NCBI RefSeq assembly: GCF_050030965.1
Contig: NZ_CP188297.1
Coordinates: 1,364,001-1,428,000 of the forward strand
Reading direction: 5' to 3'
DNA length: 64,000 bases
DNA from: Glutamicibacter sp002979865
Lineage (GTDB): Bacteria; Actinomycetota; Actinomycetes; Actinomycetales; Micrococcaceae
Every line of letters begins with the position of its first letter. Position 1 is the stretch's first letter. Below the pieces are notes generated by a model. It did no database searches. It was given only the letters and a program-made list of their open reading frames with translations, and was not told the DNA's origin. The position numbers and the translations under genes were made by a program. Positions 13,148-21,435 of this stretch are shown here, in pieces.

Positions 13148-14232
13148 AACTGGACATCGGTCCAGATCAGCGGGCTTGATGCTTTCACCAAGTCCGGCAC
13201 CGTTCCGGGCAGGGGCTGGGAACTGCTTGGCGGATGCTCCTGGATGCGGCCCTGGCCCAATACCTGCCAAGTTGCGCTGGGGACCAGGTAGCTTCCGGAA
13301 TCATTCAAAGCGTTCGCGCGCTTGAGCCCCTGGAGGAATGGTTCAACGCGATCTGCCGCGTTCTCCTGCAAGCCAAGTGCGCCGGCGATGACATAGCGGT
13401 CTTCGCCGACTCCTTCTGCTTGCTCGCCCTCATCGGTGCGAACGTAGTCCTCTCCGGCCAGGTAGCCGGTGAGAACCTTCAACTCATCAGCCTGGCGTGC
13501 CTTGGCGAATTCCTGGTCCTGTGCATCTGGCTGGGTTTGGGTCGCAAGAATATGCACCGGCTCGCCACGGTATTGGATGGGAATGTCCCACAGCCCGGTG
13601 CTCATCACCGGAATGGAGGCGGCCAGCACACCAGAGAAGTCGGTGTGGTGCATCATGTCGTTGGCAACGTCCTGCCACTTGAGCTGGGAAACGCTGGTGA
13701 CCTGGTCTTGTGCAATCGGGTACTTCGATAGCACGACAATCGAACCCTGCTCGGCGAATGCGGCCTGGCCCCACGCATCCTCGGCGCCGCCGATGACGCC
13801 ATCAGCGTTCAGATCGGCACCGCTTTGCAGGCCCTTGGAGCCCACGGCCAGGTAGGAATACCCGTATTCCACATCGGCGCGGGCATCGTCGGGATTGTTC
13901 AGATACTGGTCGTTCAGTGCATCAACCGCGTCCTGGGTGGCGTCCATATCTGTCAGAACCACCACGTCCGCATTGGCGCTGCTGATCTTGTCTGCAACCT
14001 GCGCCGCCTGGCGGTCGGATCCGCGCATCAGGTTCGCGGGCAGCTCCTGGGGGGTTTCGCCGCTGAGATTTGCCTGGATGGTTGCCACGCGAAGCGAGGT
14101 CTCGGAAAGCTGCGCTGCGCTGGCACCCGCCGAGTCGCCAGGGCCAGTGGGTGCAGCAAAAGCGCCGGTTGCGGGGAACATCAAAAGTGCCCCTAGACCC
14201 AGACTTGCTGTTCCGACTAATAACTTGCGCAC
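13144..14232 (-). CDS. secreted endonuclease/exonuclease/phosphatase-fold protein, apparently catalytically degenerate
   Basis: 362 residues with a signal peptide (MRKLL, hydrophobic to about 24, then GAFAAPTG). It follows the layout of secreted EEP-superfamily proteins: LRVATIQANL, then YLAVGSKGLQSGADLNADG, QGSIVVLSKYPIA and WDIPIQYRGEPVHILATQ. At the expected catalytic places, the NEFD-type Glu is replaced in LTDMDA (T94-D97), the SHPTPP-type His in TQTQPD (231-236), and GDxN by GALGL (284-288). The start is GTG, with AGGGTGG ahead. It could be a non-enzymatic binding protein or a gene in decay; the frame is intact, which argues for some retained role. Confidence 0.75.
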   Translation of the reverse strand: MRKLLVGTASLGLGALLMFPATGAFAAPTGPGDSAGASAAQLSETSLRVATIQANLSGETPQELPANLMRGSDRQAAQVADKISSANADVVVLTDMDATQDAVDALNDQYLNNPDDARADVEYGYSYLAVGSKGLQSGADLNADGVIGGAEDAWGQAAFAEQGSIVVLSKYPIAQDQVTSVSQLKWQDVANDMMHHTDFSGVLAASIPVMSTGLWDIPIQYRGEPVHILATQTQPDAQDQEFAKARQADELKVLTGYLAGEDYVRTDEGEQAEGVGEDRYVIAGALGLQENAADRVEPFLQGLKRANALNDSGSYLVPSATWQVLGQGRIQEHPPSSSQPLPGTVPDLVKASSPLIWTDVQF

Positions 14233-14254
14233 TCAACCACCCTACGACGTTCGG

Positions 14255-15924
14255 CTACCGCTTGCCACCACCTTTACCGGATTGTAATGCCGCAGCCGCG
14301 GCGGCCTTCTTGTTCGCGGAAAGGACCTCGTCCATATAAGGAGCACGCACATGCATCGAGACACGGGCATCCACCAGGCACACGCCCCGGGCTCCGGCAT
14401 CCACCCACTGCTGGACCCCGGCGAGGTCTTCGAGCGTGTCAACGCGGATTCCGGTGGCTCCCATGGCCTTGGCGATACCGGCGAAATCCACGGTCGGGAT
14501 CAGCATCGGGTCTTCGTGCAGGCCGACGGATCCGTACTGGTGGATTTCCGCTCCGTACGCGGAGTCGTTGTAGATGACGATTACGCCACTTTCCACGGTG
14601 CGAACGATCGATTCGAGGTCCGCCAGGCCCATCAGGAAGCCGCCATCGCCGGCGGCCAGCACGACCGTGCGCCCCTGCGCCGCCGGGCCTGCGCCCACCA
14701 TGGAAGCGATGCCCAGGCCGATGGACTGGTACGCGGTGCCCACGCAGCTCAAGGAGCGTGCACCGGTGGTCGACCAGTACATGGGCCCCAGCCGATGAAG
14801 TGGCCGCCGTCTTGCACCAGCACGCGATTGGCCGGCAGGATCTTCTCCAGTTCGCTGGCCACGCGGCGCGGATCAAGCTGCCCGTCGGCGGCCAGGTCGT
14901 CACCGGCCGGACGGGTGCGCAGATTGGACAGGTCCAGGCTTGAACGCCATCCGCCCTGCGCCTGCTCCACCGCACCGAGCAGGTCCGCGGCGGCCAGGGT
15001 CGCATCGGCGGTGGCGAAATAGTCCACGCGCGGGTTGGTGGCGGCGCACCCCAGGTCGATCTGGATCAAGCTGGCATCCTGCGCGACCAGATCGCCAAAA
15101 CGCATGGTGAACTGGTTCAACGAGGCGCCGAGCACCAATACCGTATCGGCCTGCGCGATGATCCGGGCGTTGGCCTCGGTGGAGAAGCCTCCGGTGATGC
15201 CCAAATCGAACTCGTAGTCCAGCAGGTCGCGGGCCAGCAGGGTACCCGAGGTGGTGGCGTCCAGCTTCTGCGCCAGCGACTGGACCTGCGCCGCGGCATC
15301 GATCGCGCCGCGGCCATAGAGGATGTGGGTGCGCTGCGAGGCGTTGAGCTTTCCAGCGATCTGCTCCAGCTGGGTGGAGTTCAGCTGCGGTGCCGGAGGG
15401 GTGCTGCGCAGGGAGGCGAAATCAGGCAGCTGCTCTTCGAGCGAATCCACCGCGGCCAAATCATAAGGGATCGCCAAAACAACCGGCATCCGTTCGCGCA
15501 ACGCCAGGGCGGCCGCCTCCAGAGCGATGGCACCCGGGTTGTTGCGGTCAACGACGTAGCGCGGCGCTCGCACTGCTGTGTCGATCGCGGCCTGGTCGAC
15601 GTCCCATCCACGCAGGCCGGAAGTTGGCGCGTCGCCGGTGACGAACAGCAGCGGGGTCCGGGCCGCGGCGGCTTCAGCCAGTGCGGTGATGGTGTTGGTG
15701 TAGCCGGCACCGTAAGTGGTGGAGGCGATGGCCAGCTTATTGGAGATGCGGAAGTAGGCGTCGGCGGCCGAAACGGCGGCCGATTCGTGGCGCACGGCGG
15801 TGTAGTCGAAGCCTGCACGCACTGCGGCGTCGAGGAAGTGGGCATTGCCGTTGCCCATCAATCCGAAGATCCGCGGGGCCAGCGGCTTGAGGGCGTGGGC
15901 AATGGCAGCTGAAACGCTAGACAT
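14255..15924 (-). pseudogene. thiamine pyrophosphate-dependent enzyme (acetolactate synthase-like), frameshifted
   Basis: Two overlapping minus-strand frames together make one TPP enzyme of about 550 residues. The first (14749-15924) has the PYR-domain glutamate in VRHESAAVSAADAY and the central domain. It reads through QDGGHFIGWGP and then runs into junk and a stop. The second (14255-14782) resumes with MYWSTTGARSLSCVG and contains the TPP motif GDGGFLMG...NDSAYG. One base added to the G4C3 run at 14783-14789 would restore the frame. The ATG at 15924 has GAAAAGAG in front. It is either a true pseudogene or a sequencing error; everything else looks intact. The substrate (for example a 2-keto acid) is unknown. 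Confidence 0.85.
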
Positions 15925-16385
15925 TATGGACTCTTTTCAAGAAATCGTGCTGAAGAAATTCCATATATGTCTGCCGTTACCGGTTGCTGGACCGCAACGG
16001 GTATCGCCCCTTTTGAGAGCGCCGGAACCTGGCGGGGCCATGTTCCTGACTCACTGATGATAAGGCAGGAACCGCGCCTGGCGCTAGGCCGCTAGTGCGC
16101 CTTCCCATTAACACTTCCCCGGGGGCGATCTCGCAGCGTTCCGAGCGATGCGCCCACGCACCTCGGTCCTGCCCCCGCGCTTGGCTGCACCGGACGCCGA
16201 ATGGCGCCACCGTGGCCTGCGCGCCGTGCACGGGGCCAAAAGTTTCACCCGGGCTCGGTGTTCGAAGTCGAAGTGTCATCCGAAAGTACCATGTACAGCA
16301 ATTTTCAGATTCGATACTATCGAAATAACACTTAGTTGACTTGATCTTTATATGACAACTATCGGACATTATAGAGAAGGAAAGC
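15925..16385. other. intergenic region between divergent genes
   Basis: About 460 bases. I see no convincing ORF or RNA. The last 70 bases are AT-rich and probably carry the promoter of the following small membrane protein: TTGACT at 16336-16341 and TATCGG 18 bases later. Confidence 0.5.
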
Positions 16386-16667
16386 ATGCTGAAGTTCTTG
16401 GGAATCACCTCTGAAGCACCTGCCGACGGATCAATCCCCGCGTGGCAGGGCGTCTCCAAGAAGCACCGGGGCATCGCATTCGCCATTTCGCTTGCGCTGG
16501 GATTGGCCACGTTCCTGGTAACCCGCTGGCTGCTCTCCGACCTGCCGCCAGAAGGCTATTTGCCGCTCGTTCCCTGGAACGCGGCCGCCGCCATTCTGCT
16601 CATCAGCACGCTGGTGGCCGAGCGCGGATTGATCCGCAACGCGCCCTCCGAAACCTGCGAAATCTAG
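16386..16667 (+). CDS. small membrane protein, 93 aa
   Basis: An unrecognised protein with two predicted membrane helices, about residues 29-49 (GIAFAISLALGLATFLVT) and 64-82 (PWNAAAAILLISTLVAE). A positively charged KKHRG sits just before the first helix. GAGAAGGAAAG precedes the ATG. It is transcribed alone, followed by an imperfect GC-rich hairpin at about 16678-16711. No function is proposed. Confidence 0.65.
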   Translation: MLKFLGITSEAPADGSIPAWQGVSKKHRGIAFAISLALGLATFLVTRWLLSDLPPEGYLPLVPWNAAAAILLISTLVAERGLIRNAPSETCEI

Positions 16668-16810
16668 GGGCCAGAGCTGGGGGCGGTACGGAAAGCCGCA
16701 CCCTCCCCCAACTTCGCAGAACTCGCCTGCAGCTCCTCAAATGCGGCGAACGGCGAATTCAACAGCCCGACGGGCATTAAGCGCCCGGTGCGATCCGCCA
16801 GCCATTCGTC

Positions 16811-16903
16811 ATGGACGAGGCCAGCGACCTGCCCGGCTACAGCGAAACTGCCGATGGAGCGCTCTTCGACTACGACTTCGGGCTCAGCTACCAGGGCAAG
16901 TAG
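16811..16903 (+). pseudogene. GH3 beta-glucosidase C-terminal remnant, copy A
   Basis: An in-frame remnant of 30 codons plus stop reading DLPGYSETADGALFDYDFGL and ending SYQGK. This is the typical end of a family 3 glycoside hydrolase (YGFGLSY). It is nearly identical to copy B about 1,065 bases downstream. No upstream part of the gene remains in frame. Confidence 0.75.
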
Positions 16904-16908
16904 TTAAA
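16822..16908 (+). repeat. 87-bp direct repeat, copy A
   Basis: Matches 17887-17973 at 85 of 87 positions by eye, including the stop codon and TTAAA behind it. Only two A/G differences were found. Such identity implies recent duplication or rearrangement. Confidence 0.85.
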
Positions 16909-17208
16909 CACAGGCCGACTCGTCCATCACCCGCCTGGAGGACCGGCTGAACGCTTCGTGGCGCCTCCCGCAGCCTCAGGGCGATTCCGAAGGCCTCGAC
17001 AATACGGACCATGTTCAACAGTTCCCGACTGCCATGGCTGTGTCGAGCACGGCTTCGAGGCTTGCCTCCACGCCCGGAGGAATCTGGATGGTCATGCGCG
17101 TTACCCCGTCACCAACCGTCAGCTGCCCAACTCTAGAAGATGGAGCGTGGACATTCTTTGACGGCGCCGTCGATAGCTTTACCGTCGCGCTGGGGGGATG
17201 ATTAGCTC

Positions 17209-17517
17209 ATGGCTAGAAAAGACAGGACTGTAGACGTCGCTCAGGCCCGAGCGGCATTGATTATGGCTGCTATGCGGCGCACGATCGTTACCTACGGCGA
17301 ACTGGGCAAGGCAATCGGTATCGAAGGAGTAGGCGTCTTCTACGAATTGAGGCACGTCCTGGACGACCTTTCCGATGACTGCATCAACCGTGGAGAGCCT
17401 TCGCTGGCAGCGCTCATCGTCAATAAAGACACGGGCGCGCCAGGCAGTGGGTGGACTGATGGCATCCGGCCTTGGCATACGGAGGTGCAGAAGGTCTTCC
17501 AGTTCTGGGCTTCCTGA
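17209..17517 (+). CDS. hypothetical protein, 102 aa
   Basis: The protein begins with a basic stretch, then has AAMRRTIVTYGELGKAIG, a helix-turn-helix-like segment reminiscent of the winged-helix part of alkyltransferase-like proteins but without their PCHR motif. It continues LRHVLDDLSDDCINRG and ALIVNKDTGAPGSGW. I recall similar small proteins as unannotated actinobacterial accessory genes, not checked here. GGGGGGATG lies 10 bases before the ATG. It sits between the two GH3 remnants, so it may have arrived with the rearrangement. Confidence 0.6.
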   Translation: MARKDRTVDVAQARAALIMAAMRRTIVTYGELGKAIGIEGVGVFYELRHVLDDLSDDCINRGEPSLAALIVNKDTGAPGSGWTDGIRPWHTEVQKVFQFWAS

Positions 17518-17743
17518 TTCATAGGCAGAGAAGAACCCCAGACCACTTCAAGCATTGCGCCCCCTCTTGTTGATGACAGTGCCGATGTACTCGCGGCTGC
17601 CAATCTTTCGCGGCCAAGCCGTCGGCGATGAGGAAGCGCTGCAGAACTTTTGCTAGTGAGCTCAAATTGGCGACGTGGAATTGAGACAGATTCGACGATT
17701 TCAAAGTCATCCCTCAAAACCCAACATATCCCCGAAAGGGGTA

Positions 17744-17968
17744 TCCGAGAGTGCGGGCTTTTCGATCGTCGCCGGCTTCGGCATGTCCGACACCGCGCTG
17801 ATGGACATCCTCTCGGGCAAGTTCGCCCCGCAGGGGCGCATGCCGTTCGCGCTGGCCGGCACCCGCGAAGCGATCACCGAGCAGTTCAGCGACCTGCCCG
17901 GCTACGGCGAAACTGCCGATGGAGCGCTCTTCGACTACGGCTTCGGGCTCAGCTACCAGGGCAAGTAG
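17744..17968 (+). pseudogene. GH3 beta-glucosidase C-terminal remnant, copy B
   Basis: About 70 codons in frame with the stop at 17966-17968, reading AGFGMSDTALMDILSGKFAP, then a LPFALAGT-like strand, EQFSDLPGYGETADGALFDY and GFGLSYQGK. This matches the C-terminal part of GH3 glycosidases (GFGxxDxALLDVxxGKxxPxG...YxFGLSY). The catalytic N-terminal domain is missing; the frame continues upstream into unrelated sequence. It is probably the left-over end of a deleted sugar-hydrolase gene. Confidence 0.8.
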
Positions 17969-17973
17969 TTAAA
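17887..17973 (+). repeat. 87-bp direct repeat, copy B
   Basis: Second copy of the repeat at 16822-16908. It is the 3' end of the longer GH3 remnant, so copy A probably derives from this sequence or from the same parent gene. Confidence 0.85.
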
Positions 17974-17974
17974 G

Positions 17975-18014
17975 GGGCGGGACCCGGCATGCCTGTGGCT
18001 GCCGGGTCCCGCCC
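17975..18014. terminator. bidirectional terminator
   Basis: A perfect 15-bp stem, GGGCGGGACCCGGCA at 17975-17989 and its complement at 18000-18014, with a 10-base loop. It lies after the GH3 remnant (plus) and 22 bases past the stop of the APC permease (minus). No clear U run on either side. Confidence 0.75.
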
Positions 18015-18036
18015 GCTTGCTGCGTGCTGCGCGCAG

Positions 18037-19518
18037 CTACTTTTCGTTTCCGTGGCTGGCCGCGTAGTCCTGCGCGCTCATCTGGCCCAGGCGCGAACGG
18101 CGCCGGCCGTAGCCAAGGTAGAGCGCTGCGCCGACGATCATCCAGATGATGAATACCAGCCAGGTATGCCAACCGAGCTGGCTCATCAGGAACAGGCAAG
18201 CGAAGATGCCCAGGATCGGGGTGAGCGGGTACAGCGGCACGCGGAAGGTGCGCTCGGCCTTGGGCTGGGTTCTGCGCAGGTAGATCACCGAGGCGCCCAC
18301 CAGCGCGAAGGCGAACAGCGTGCCGATGCTGGTGGCGTCGGCCAGTGCGCCCAGCGGGATGAACCCGGCCGTGACCGCCACCAGGATGCCGGTGATCCAG
18401 GTGCCGGCGACCGGGGTGCCGGTGCGGGCCGAGACCTTGCCGAACACCGCGGGCACCAGCCCGTCGCGCGACATGGCCAGCAGGATGCGGGTCTGGCCGT
18501 AGAGCACGGTGAGCACTACCGAGGCGATGGCCAGCACGGCGGCGACCGCGAAGACCAGCACGAAGATCGGCTGCCCGGTCAGTTCGCCGATGATCTGCAC
18601 CAGCGGCGCCTGTGCGCCTTCGAACCAGTTCCATTCGCGCGCGCCGATCGCCGAAACGGCCACCAGCACGTAGCTGATGGTCACGATCAGCATGGAGAGC
18701 ATGATCGCCCGGGGCAGGTCGCGCTTCGGGTTCTTGGCTTCCTCGCCGGCCGTCGAGGCGGCGTCGAAGCCGATATAGGAGAAGAACACGCTCGATGCCG
18801 CCGCGGTCACGCCGGCGGCGCCCATTGGCAGCAGCGGCTCGAAGTTGCCCGCATTGAAGGCGCTGAAGGCGACGGCCGAGAAGAAGAGCAGGATGCCGGC
18901 CTTGATGGCCACGACGATCGAGTTCACGATGGCCGACTCGCGCGCCCCGCGCACCAGCAGCAAGGTGGCCAGTGCGACGACGATCAGCGCCGGCAGGTTA
19001 ACCACTCCGCCGTCGGCCGGGCCGCCAGCCAGCAGCTCGGGCAGCTCCATGCCGAAGGTGCGCAACGTTTCGTTCACGTACTGGCCCGAACCCACGGCCA
19101 CCGCAGCCACCGACACCGCGTATTCGAGCACCAGGCACCAGCCGCAGATCCAGGCGATGCCTTCGCCCATGGTGGCATAGGAATAGGAATAGCTGGAGCC
19201 GGAAACCGGAACCATGCCGGCCATTTCGGCATAGGACACCGCCGAAAGCAGCGCGGTAATGCCCGCGATCACGAACGAGATCCAGATGGCCGGACCGGCG
19301 ATCGGCACGGTATCGCCGAGGATCACCAGGATGCCGGTGCCCATGGTGGCGCCGACGCTGATCATGGTCAGCTGCCACATGCCCAAGGTGCGGCGCAGCT
19401 GGCCTGCCCCTGCATTGGTTTCCGCTTCGGCGATCATATTCGTGATCGACTTGCGGCGGCGCAGCTGCGCGCCCAGCAGGGTGGCCGGACTGGAGCTCAC
19501 GGACGGTTTGCGGTTCAT
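18037..19518 (-). CDS. APC superfamily amino acid permease, cationic amino acid transporter type
   Basis: 493 residues with about twelve hydrophobic helices. The first helix carries SVGATMGTGILVILGDTVPI, the unwound substrate-binding GxG motif of APC transporters. FFSYIGFDAASTAGEEAKNP and RDLPRAIMLSML are the conserved CAT-family helix 6 region. It should import amino acids with protons; the specific substrate is unknown. TGAGGA precedes the ATG. The gene is monocistronic, with a strong terminator behind it. Confidence 0.9.
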   Translation of the reverse strand: MNRKPSVSSSPATLLGAQLRRRKSITNMIAEAETNAGAGQLRRTLGMWQLTMISVGATMGTGILVILGDTVPIAGPAIWISFVIAGITALLSAVSYAEMAGMVPVSGSSYSYSYATMGEGIAWICGWCLVLEYAVSVAAVAVGSGQYVNETLRTFGMELPELLAGGPADGGVVNLPALIVVALATLLLVRGARESAIVNSIVVAIKAGILLFFSAVAFSAFNAGNFEPLLPMGAAGVTAAASSVFFSYIGFDAASTAGEEAKNPKRDLPRAIMLSMLIVTISYVLVAVSAIGAREWNWFEGAQAPLVQIIGELTGQPIFVLVFAVAAVLAIASVVLTVLYGQTRILLAMSRDGLVPAVFGKVSARTGTPVAGTWITGILVAVTAGFIPLGALADATSIGTLFAFALVGASVIYLRRTQPKAERTFRVPLYPLTPILGIFACLFLMSQLGWHTWLVFIIWMIVGAALYLGYGRRRSRLGQMSAQDYAASHGNEK

Positions 19519-19740
19519 CGCGGATCCTCAAGGGAAATGGTGGTGCTGCCTCGCCCCTGCCTAGGATGCGGCCGGGCGCTGCGCGTGGAAGTTCTGAACT
19601 GGAATATCATGTCATAATCCAGCTGGTCCCGACTTTTCAGGAATCCGGCGGGTTCGCACTAATTCCCGCTTCTTCTTGGGCATTAGCCGTATTTGCGCAT
19701 CGCTCGGCAGTCAGCTTTTGAGATGGATTTCATGATCAGG

Positions 19741-19758
19741 AATGCATATTTATGCATT
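19741..19758. promoter_or_regulatory. AT-rich palindrome, possible operator
   Basis: AATGCATA TT TATGCATT is a perfect 8-bp inverted repeat with a two-base centre, in the space between two divergent genes. No regulator is assigned. Confidence 0.35.
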
Positions 19759-19817
19759 TTATTCCGCTTCGCGCACTCTCGCCTATCGAAAACCCCTGAA
19801 GTTTTCCACACTATTAG

Positions 19818-19846
19818 AAGACATGTTCGAACAAGCGAAGTATAAT
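19818..19846 (+). promoter_or_regulatory. promoter of HNH gene, likely leaderless
   Basis: AAGACA (19818-19823), a 17-base spacer and a perfect TATAAT (19841-19846), only six bases before the ATG at 19853. Transcription would start at or next to the A of the ATG. A 9-bp inverted repeat, GACATGTTC (19820-19828) and GAACATGTC (19849-19857), brackets it. Confidence 0.65.
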
Positions 19847-19852
19847 TAGAAC

Positions 19853-21313
19853 ATGTCCGAAGCAAAGGCGCACGGAAACAGCCTCACCCCACCAGCACCC
19901 CCCGAGGAATTCGACCTCCACGTCCAAACCGTGCAAAACGACCTCTCCGCCCTCGAAGAACACGGCAGCAAAGCCGACTGCGCCCACGGCATCGAACTGC
20001 TGGAAGCCCTCATCTCCGCAGCACGCTGCAAACAAGCCGGCCTCGCCCACCAAATCGAAAAAGAATACGTCCGCGACCACGAAGAACGCGGCATCCACCT
20101 CGATGACCAAACCCGCGGCGCAGCCGCCTGCGTCGCCCTGGCCCGCAAGCAATCACCCCACGGCATGCGCAACTACCTGGTCAATTGCCGCATCCTCTTC
20201 GAAGACACCCCGAACCTCGCCGCCGCCTGCGCCCGCGGCGAATTCACCGAAGCCCAAACCCAAGCCATCCTCACCCCGCTCCAAAACCTCAAACCCCAGC
20301 GCCGCACCGAATTCGACCAGCTCTACGCCCAGAACCCGCACATGTTCGAATCCATGGGCACCACCCAAATCAAGGAAACAGTCCGAAAATTCGCCCTGGC
20401 CTACATCTCCGACCCCGACTCCATCAAGCAGAAAACCGTCGAAGAGCAACGCAACCTCACCCTGAAAATCGACGACCAGCACGGCCGCATCATCATCCAC
20501 GGCGAATACCCCCTGCTGCAGGGCATGTGCCTCAAACGCTACCTCGACGAAGAATCCAAAACCCTGCGCAAAAAAGGCGACCCGCGCACCCGCACCCAGA
20601 TCCGCGCCGACCTGCTCTTCAGCTACATGATGGTCGGCGAACCCTCCAAGATGCCCATCGCCCTGCAAGTCGCGGTAGTCATGACCGACCGGGCCCTGTT
20701 CGCCGGCGAACGCGAACCAGCCTATCTGGAAGGCTACGGCTTCATCCCCGCCCAGAGCGTGCGCGAATGGATCAGCGGGCACCAGATCCCCAACAGCCTG
20801 ACCTTCGACCAAATGGACGCCAAACCCACCACGGAGCTGATCGAACAGCTCGACGTGCGCACCGAACTGGCCCGCCTCTACACAGCACCCGGCGACCAGG
20901 ACCTGATCGCCATGGACTCCAAAGCCCGGATCTTCCCGGAAAAGCTCAAGAAGTTCATCGCGATCCGCGACCGGCACTGCCGCACCCCGTTCTGCGACGG
21001 CATCGTGGAGGAAATAGACCACGTCAAGCAATACGCCCGCGGAGGCAAGAGCACCGTCTTCAACGGCGATGGCCGCTGCGCTAGTTGCAACAAAGCCAAG
21101 GAAGCCGCCGGCTGGTACGAATACACGACCTACGGCAACGGCCACACCATCATGATCTGCCCCGGCTCGGCGATGTCCTACAAGTCCACCGCCCCACCAG
21201 CCACGGGGTACGCGCACAAGCCGTTCCCGCAATTGAGACGCGACTCGAAATGGATACAGCAACTCAAGGAACGGCTGAAGCCCAAGGATGGCCCTGAAGA
21301 CCTCGCAGCCTGA
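19853..21313 (+). CDS. DUF222 (13E12-type) HNH endonuclease domain protein
   Basis: 486 residues. The N-terminal two thirds is a helical DUF222 domain with long charged helices. The C-terminus has an HNH nuclease motif: RDRHCRTPFCDGIVEEIDHV, then NGDGRCASCNKAKEAAGW, with the paired cysteines that hold zinc. This family is multicopy in actinobacteria, related to the 13E12 repeat proteins, and its role is unsettled. The coding strand is extremely C-rich and G-poor compared with neighbours. The gene has its own promoter with no leader. A terminator shared with the opposite gene follows. Confidence 0.9.
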   Translation: MSEAKAHGNSLTPPAPPEEFDLHVQTVQNDLSALEEHGSKADCAHGIELLEALISAARCKQAGLAHQIEKEYVRDHEERGIHLDDQTRGAAACVALARKQSPHGMRNYLVNCRILFEDTPNLAAACARGEFTEAQTQAILTPLQNLKPQRRTEFDQLYAQNPHMFESMGTTQIKETVRKFALAYISDPDSIKQKTVEEQRNLTLKIDDQHGRIIIHGEYPLLQGMCLKRYLDEESKTLRKKGDPRTRTQIRADLLFSYMMVGEPSKMPIALQVAVVMTDRALFAGEREPAYLEGYGFIPAQSVREWISGHQIPNSLTFDQMDAKPTTELIEQLDVRTELARLYTAPGDQDLIAMDSKARIFPEKLKKFIAIRDRHCRTPFCDGIVEEIDHVKQYARGGKSTVFNGDGRCASCNKAKEAAGWYEYTTYGNGHTIMICPGSAMSYKSTAPPATGYAHKPFPQLRRDSKWIQQLKERLKPKDGPEDLAA

Positions 21314-21391
21314 CTCCCGGCAAGCAACCATTGCGCGTACTCATGGCTTAATGCCGCTCGACGCCACCGGCTTTGCGCAGCATCCTGCGAC

Positions 21392-21425
21392 AAAGCCGCC
21401 TGGAAACTACTTTCCAAGCGGCTTT
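21392..21425. terminator. bidirectional terminator
   Basis: AAAGCCGCCTGGAAA (21392-21406) pairs with TTTCCAAGCGGCTTT (21411-21425) with one mismatch and a four-base loop. A/T ends on both sides suit termination of the HNH gene and of the convergent dehydrogenase gene. Confidence 0.8.
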
Positions 21426-21435
21426 GCTCCGACCT

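Larger units (their letters stand above)
16668..17208. other. degraded region with GH3 remnant
   Basis: About 540 bases with no intact gene. It contains only the short GH3 remnant at 16811-16903. The rest has no reading frame of convincing coding character and looks like scrambled leftovers of an earlier gene neighbourhood. Confidence 0.55.
19519..19852. other. AT-rich divergent promoter region
   Basis: 334 bases between the permease (minus) and the HNH gene (plus), more AT-rich than the surroundings. It holds a perfect AT-rich palindrome at 19741-19758 and the HNH gene promoter at 19818-19846. No gene is visible. Confidence 0.6.

Noticed and set aside
15977..16510. 177-codon minus-strand frame between the TPP enzyme and the small membrane protein
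   Set aside because: No Shine-Dalgarno, no recognisable domain, and it overlaps the start of the better-supported plus-strand gene.
17650..19617. 655-codon plus-strand open frame covering the APC permease
   Set aside because: It is the antisense of a well-formed permease gene. The His/Arg/Gly-rich product has no domain and no ribosome site; high-GC codon bias leaves such frames open.
20153..21331. 392-codon minus-strand frame over the HNH gene
   Set aside because: Shadow of the C-rich coding strand. The plus frame has an HNH motif and its own promoter.
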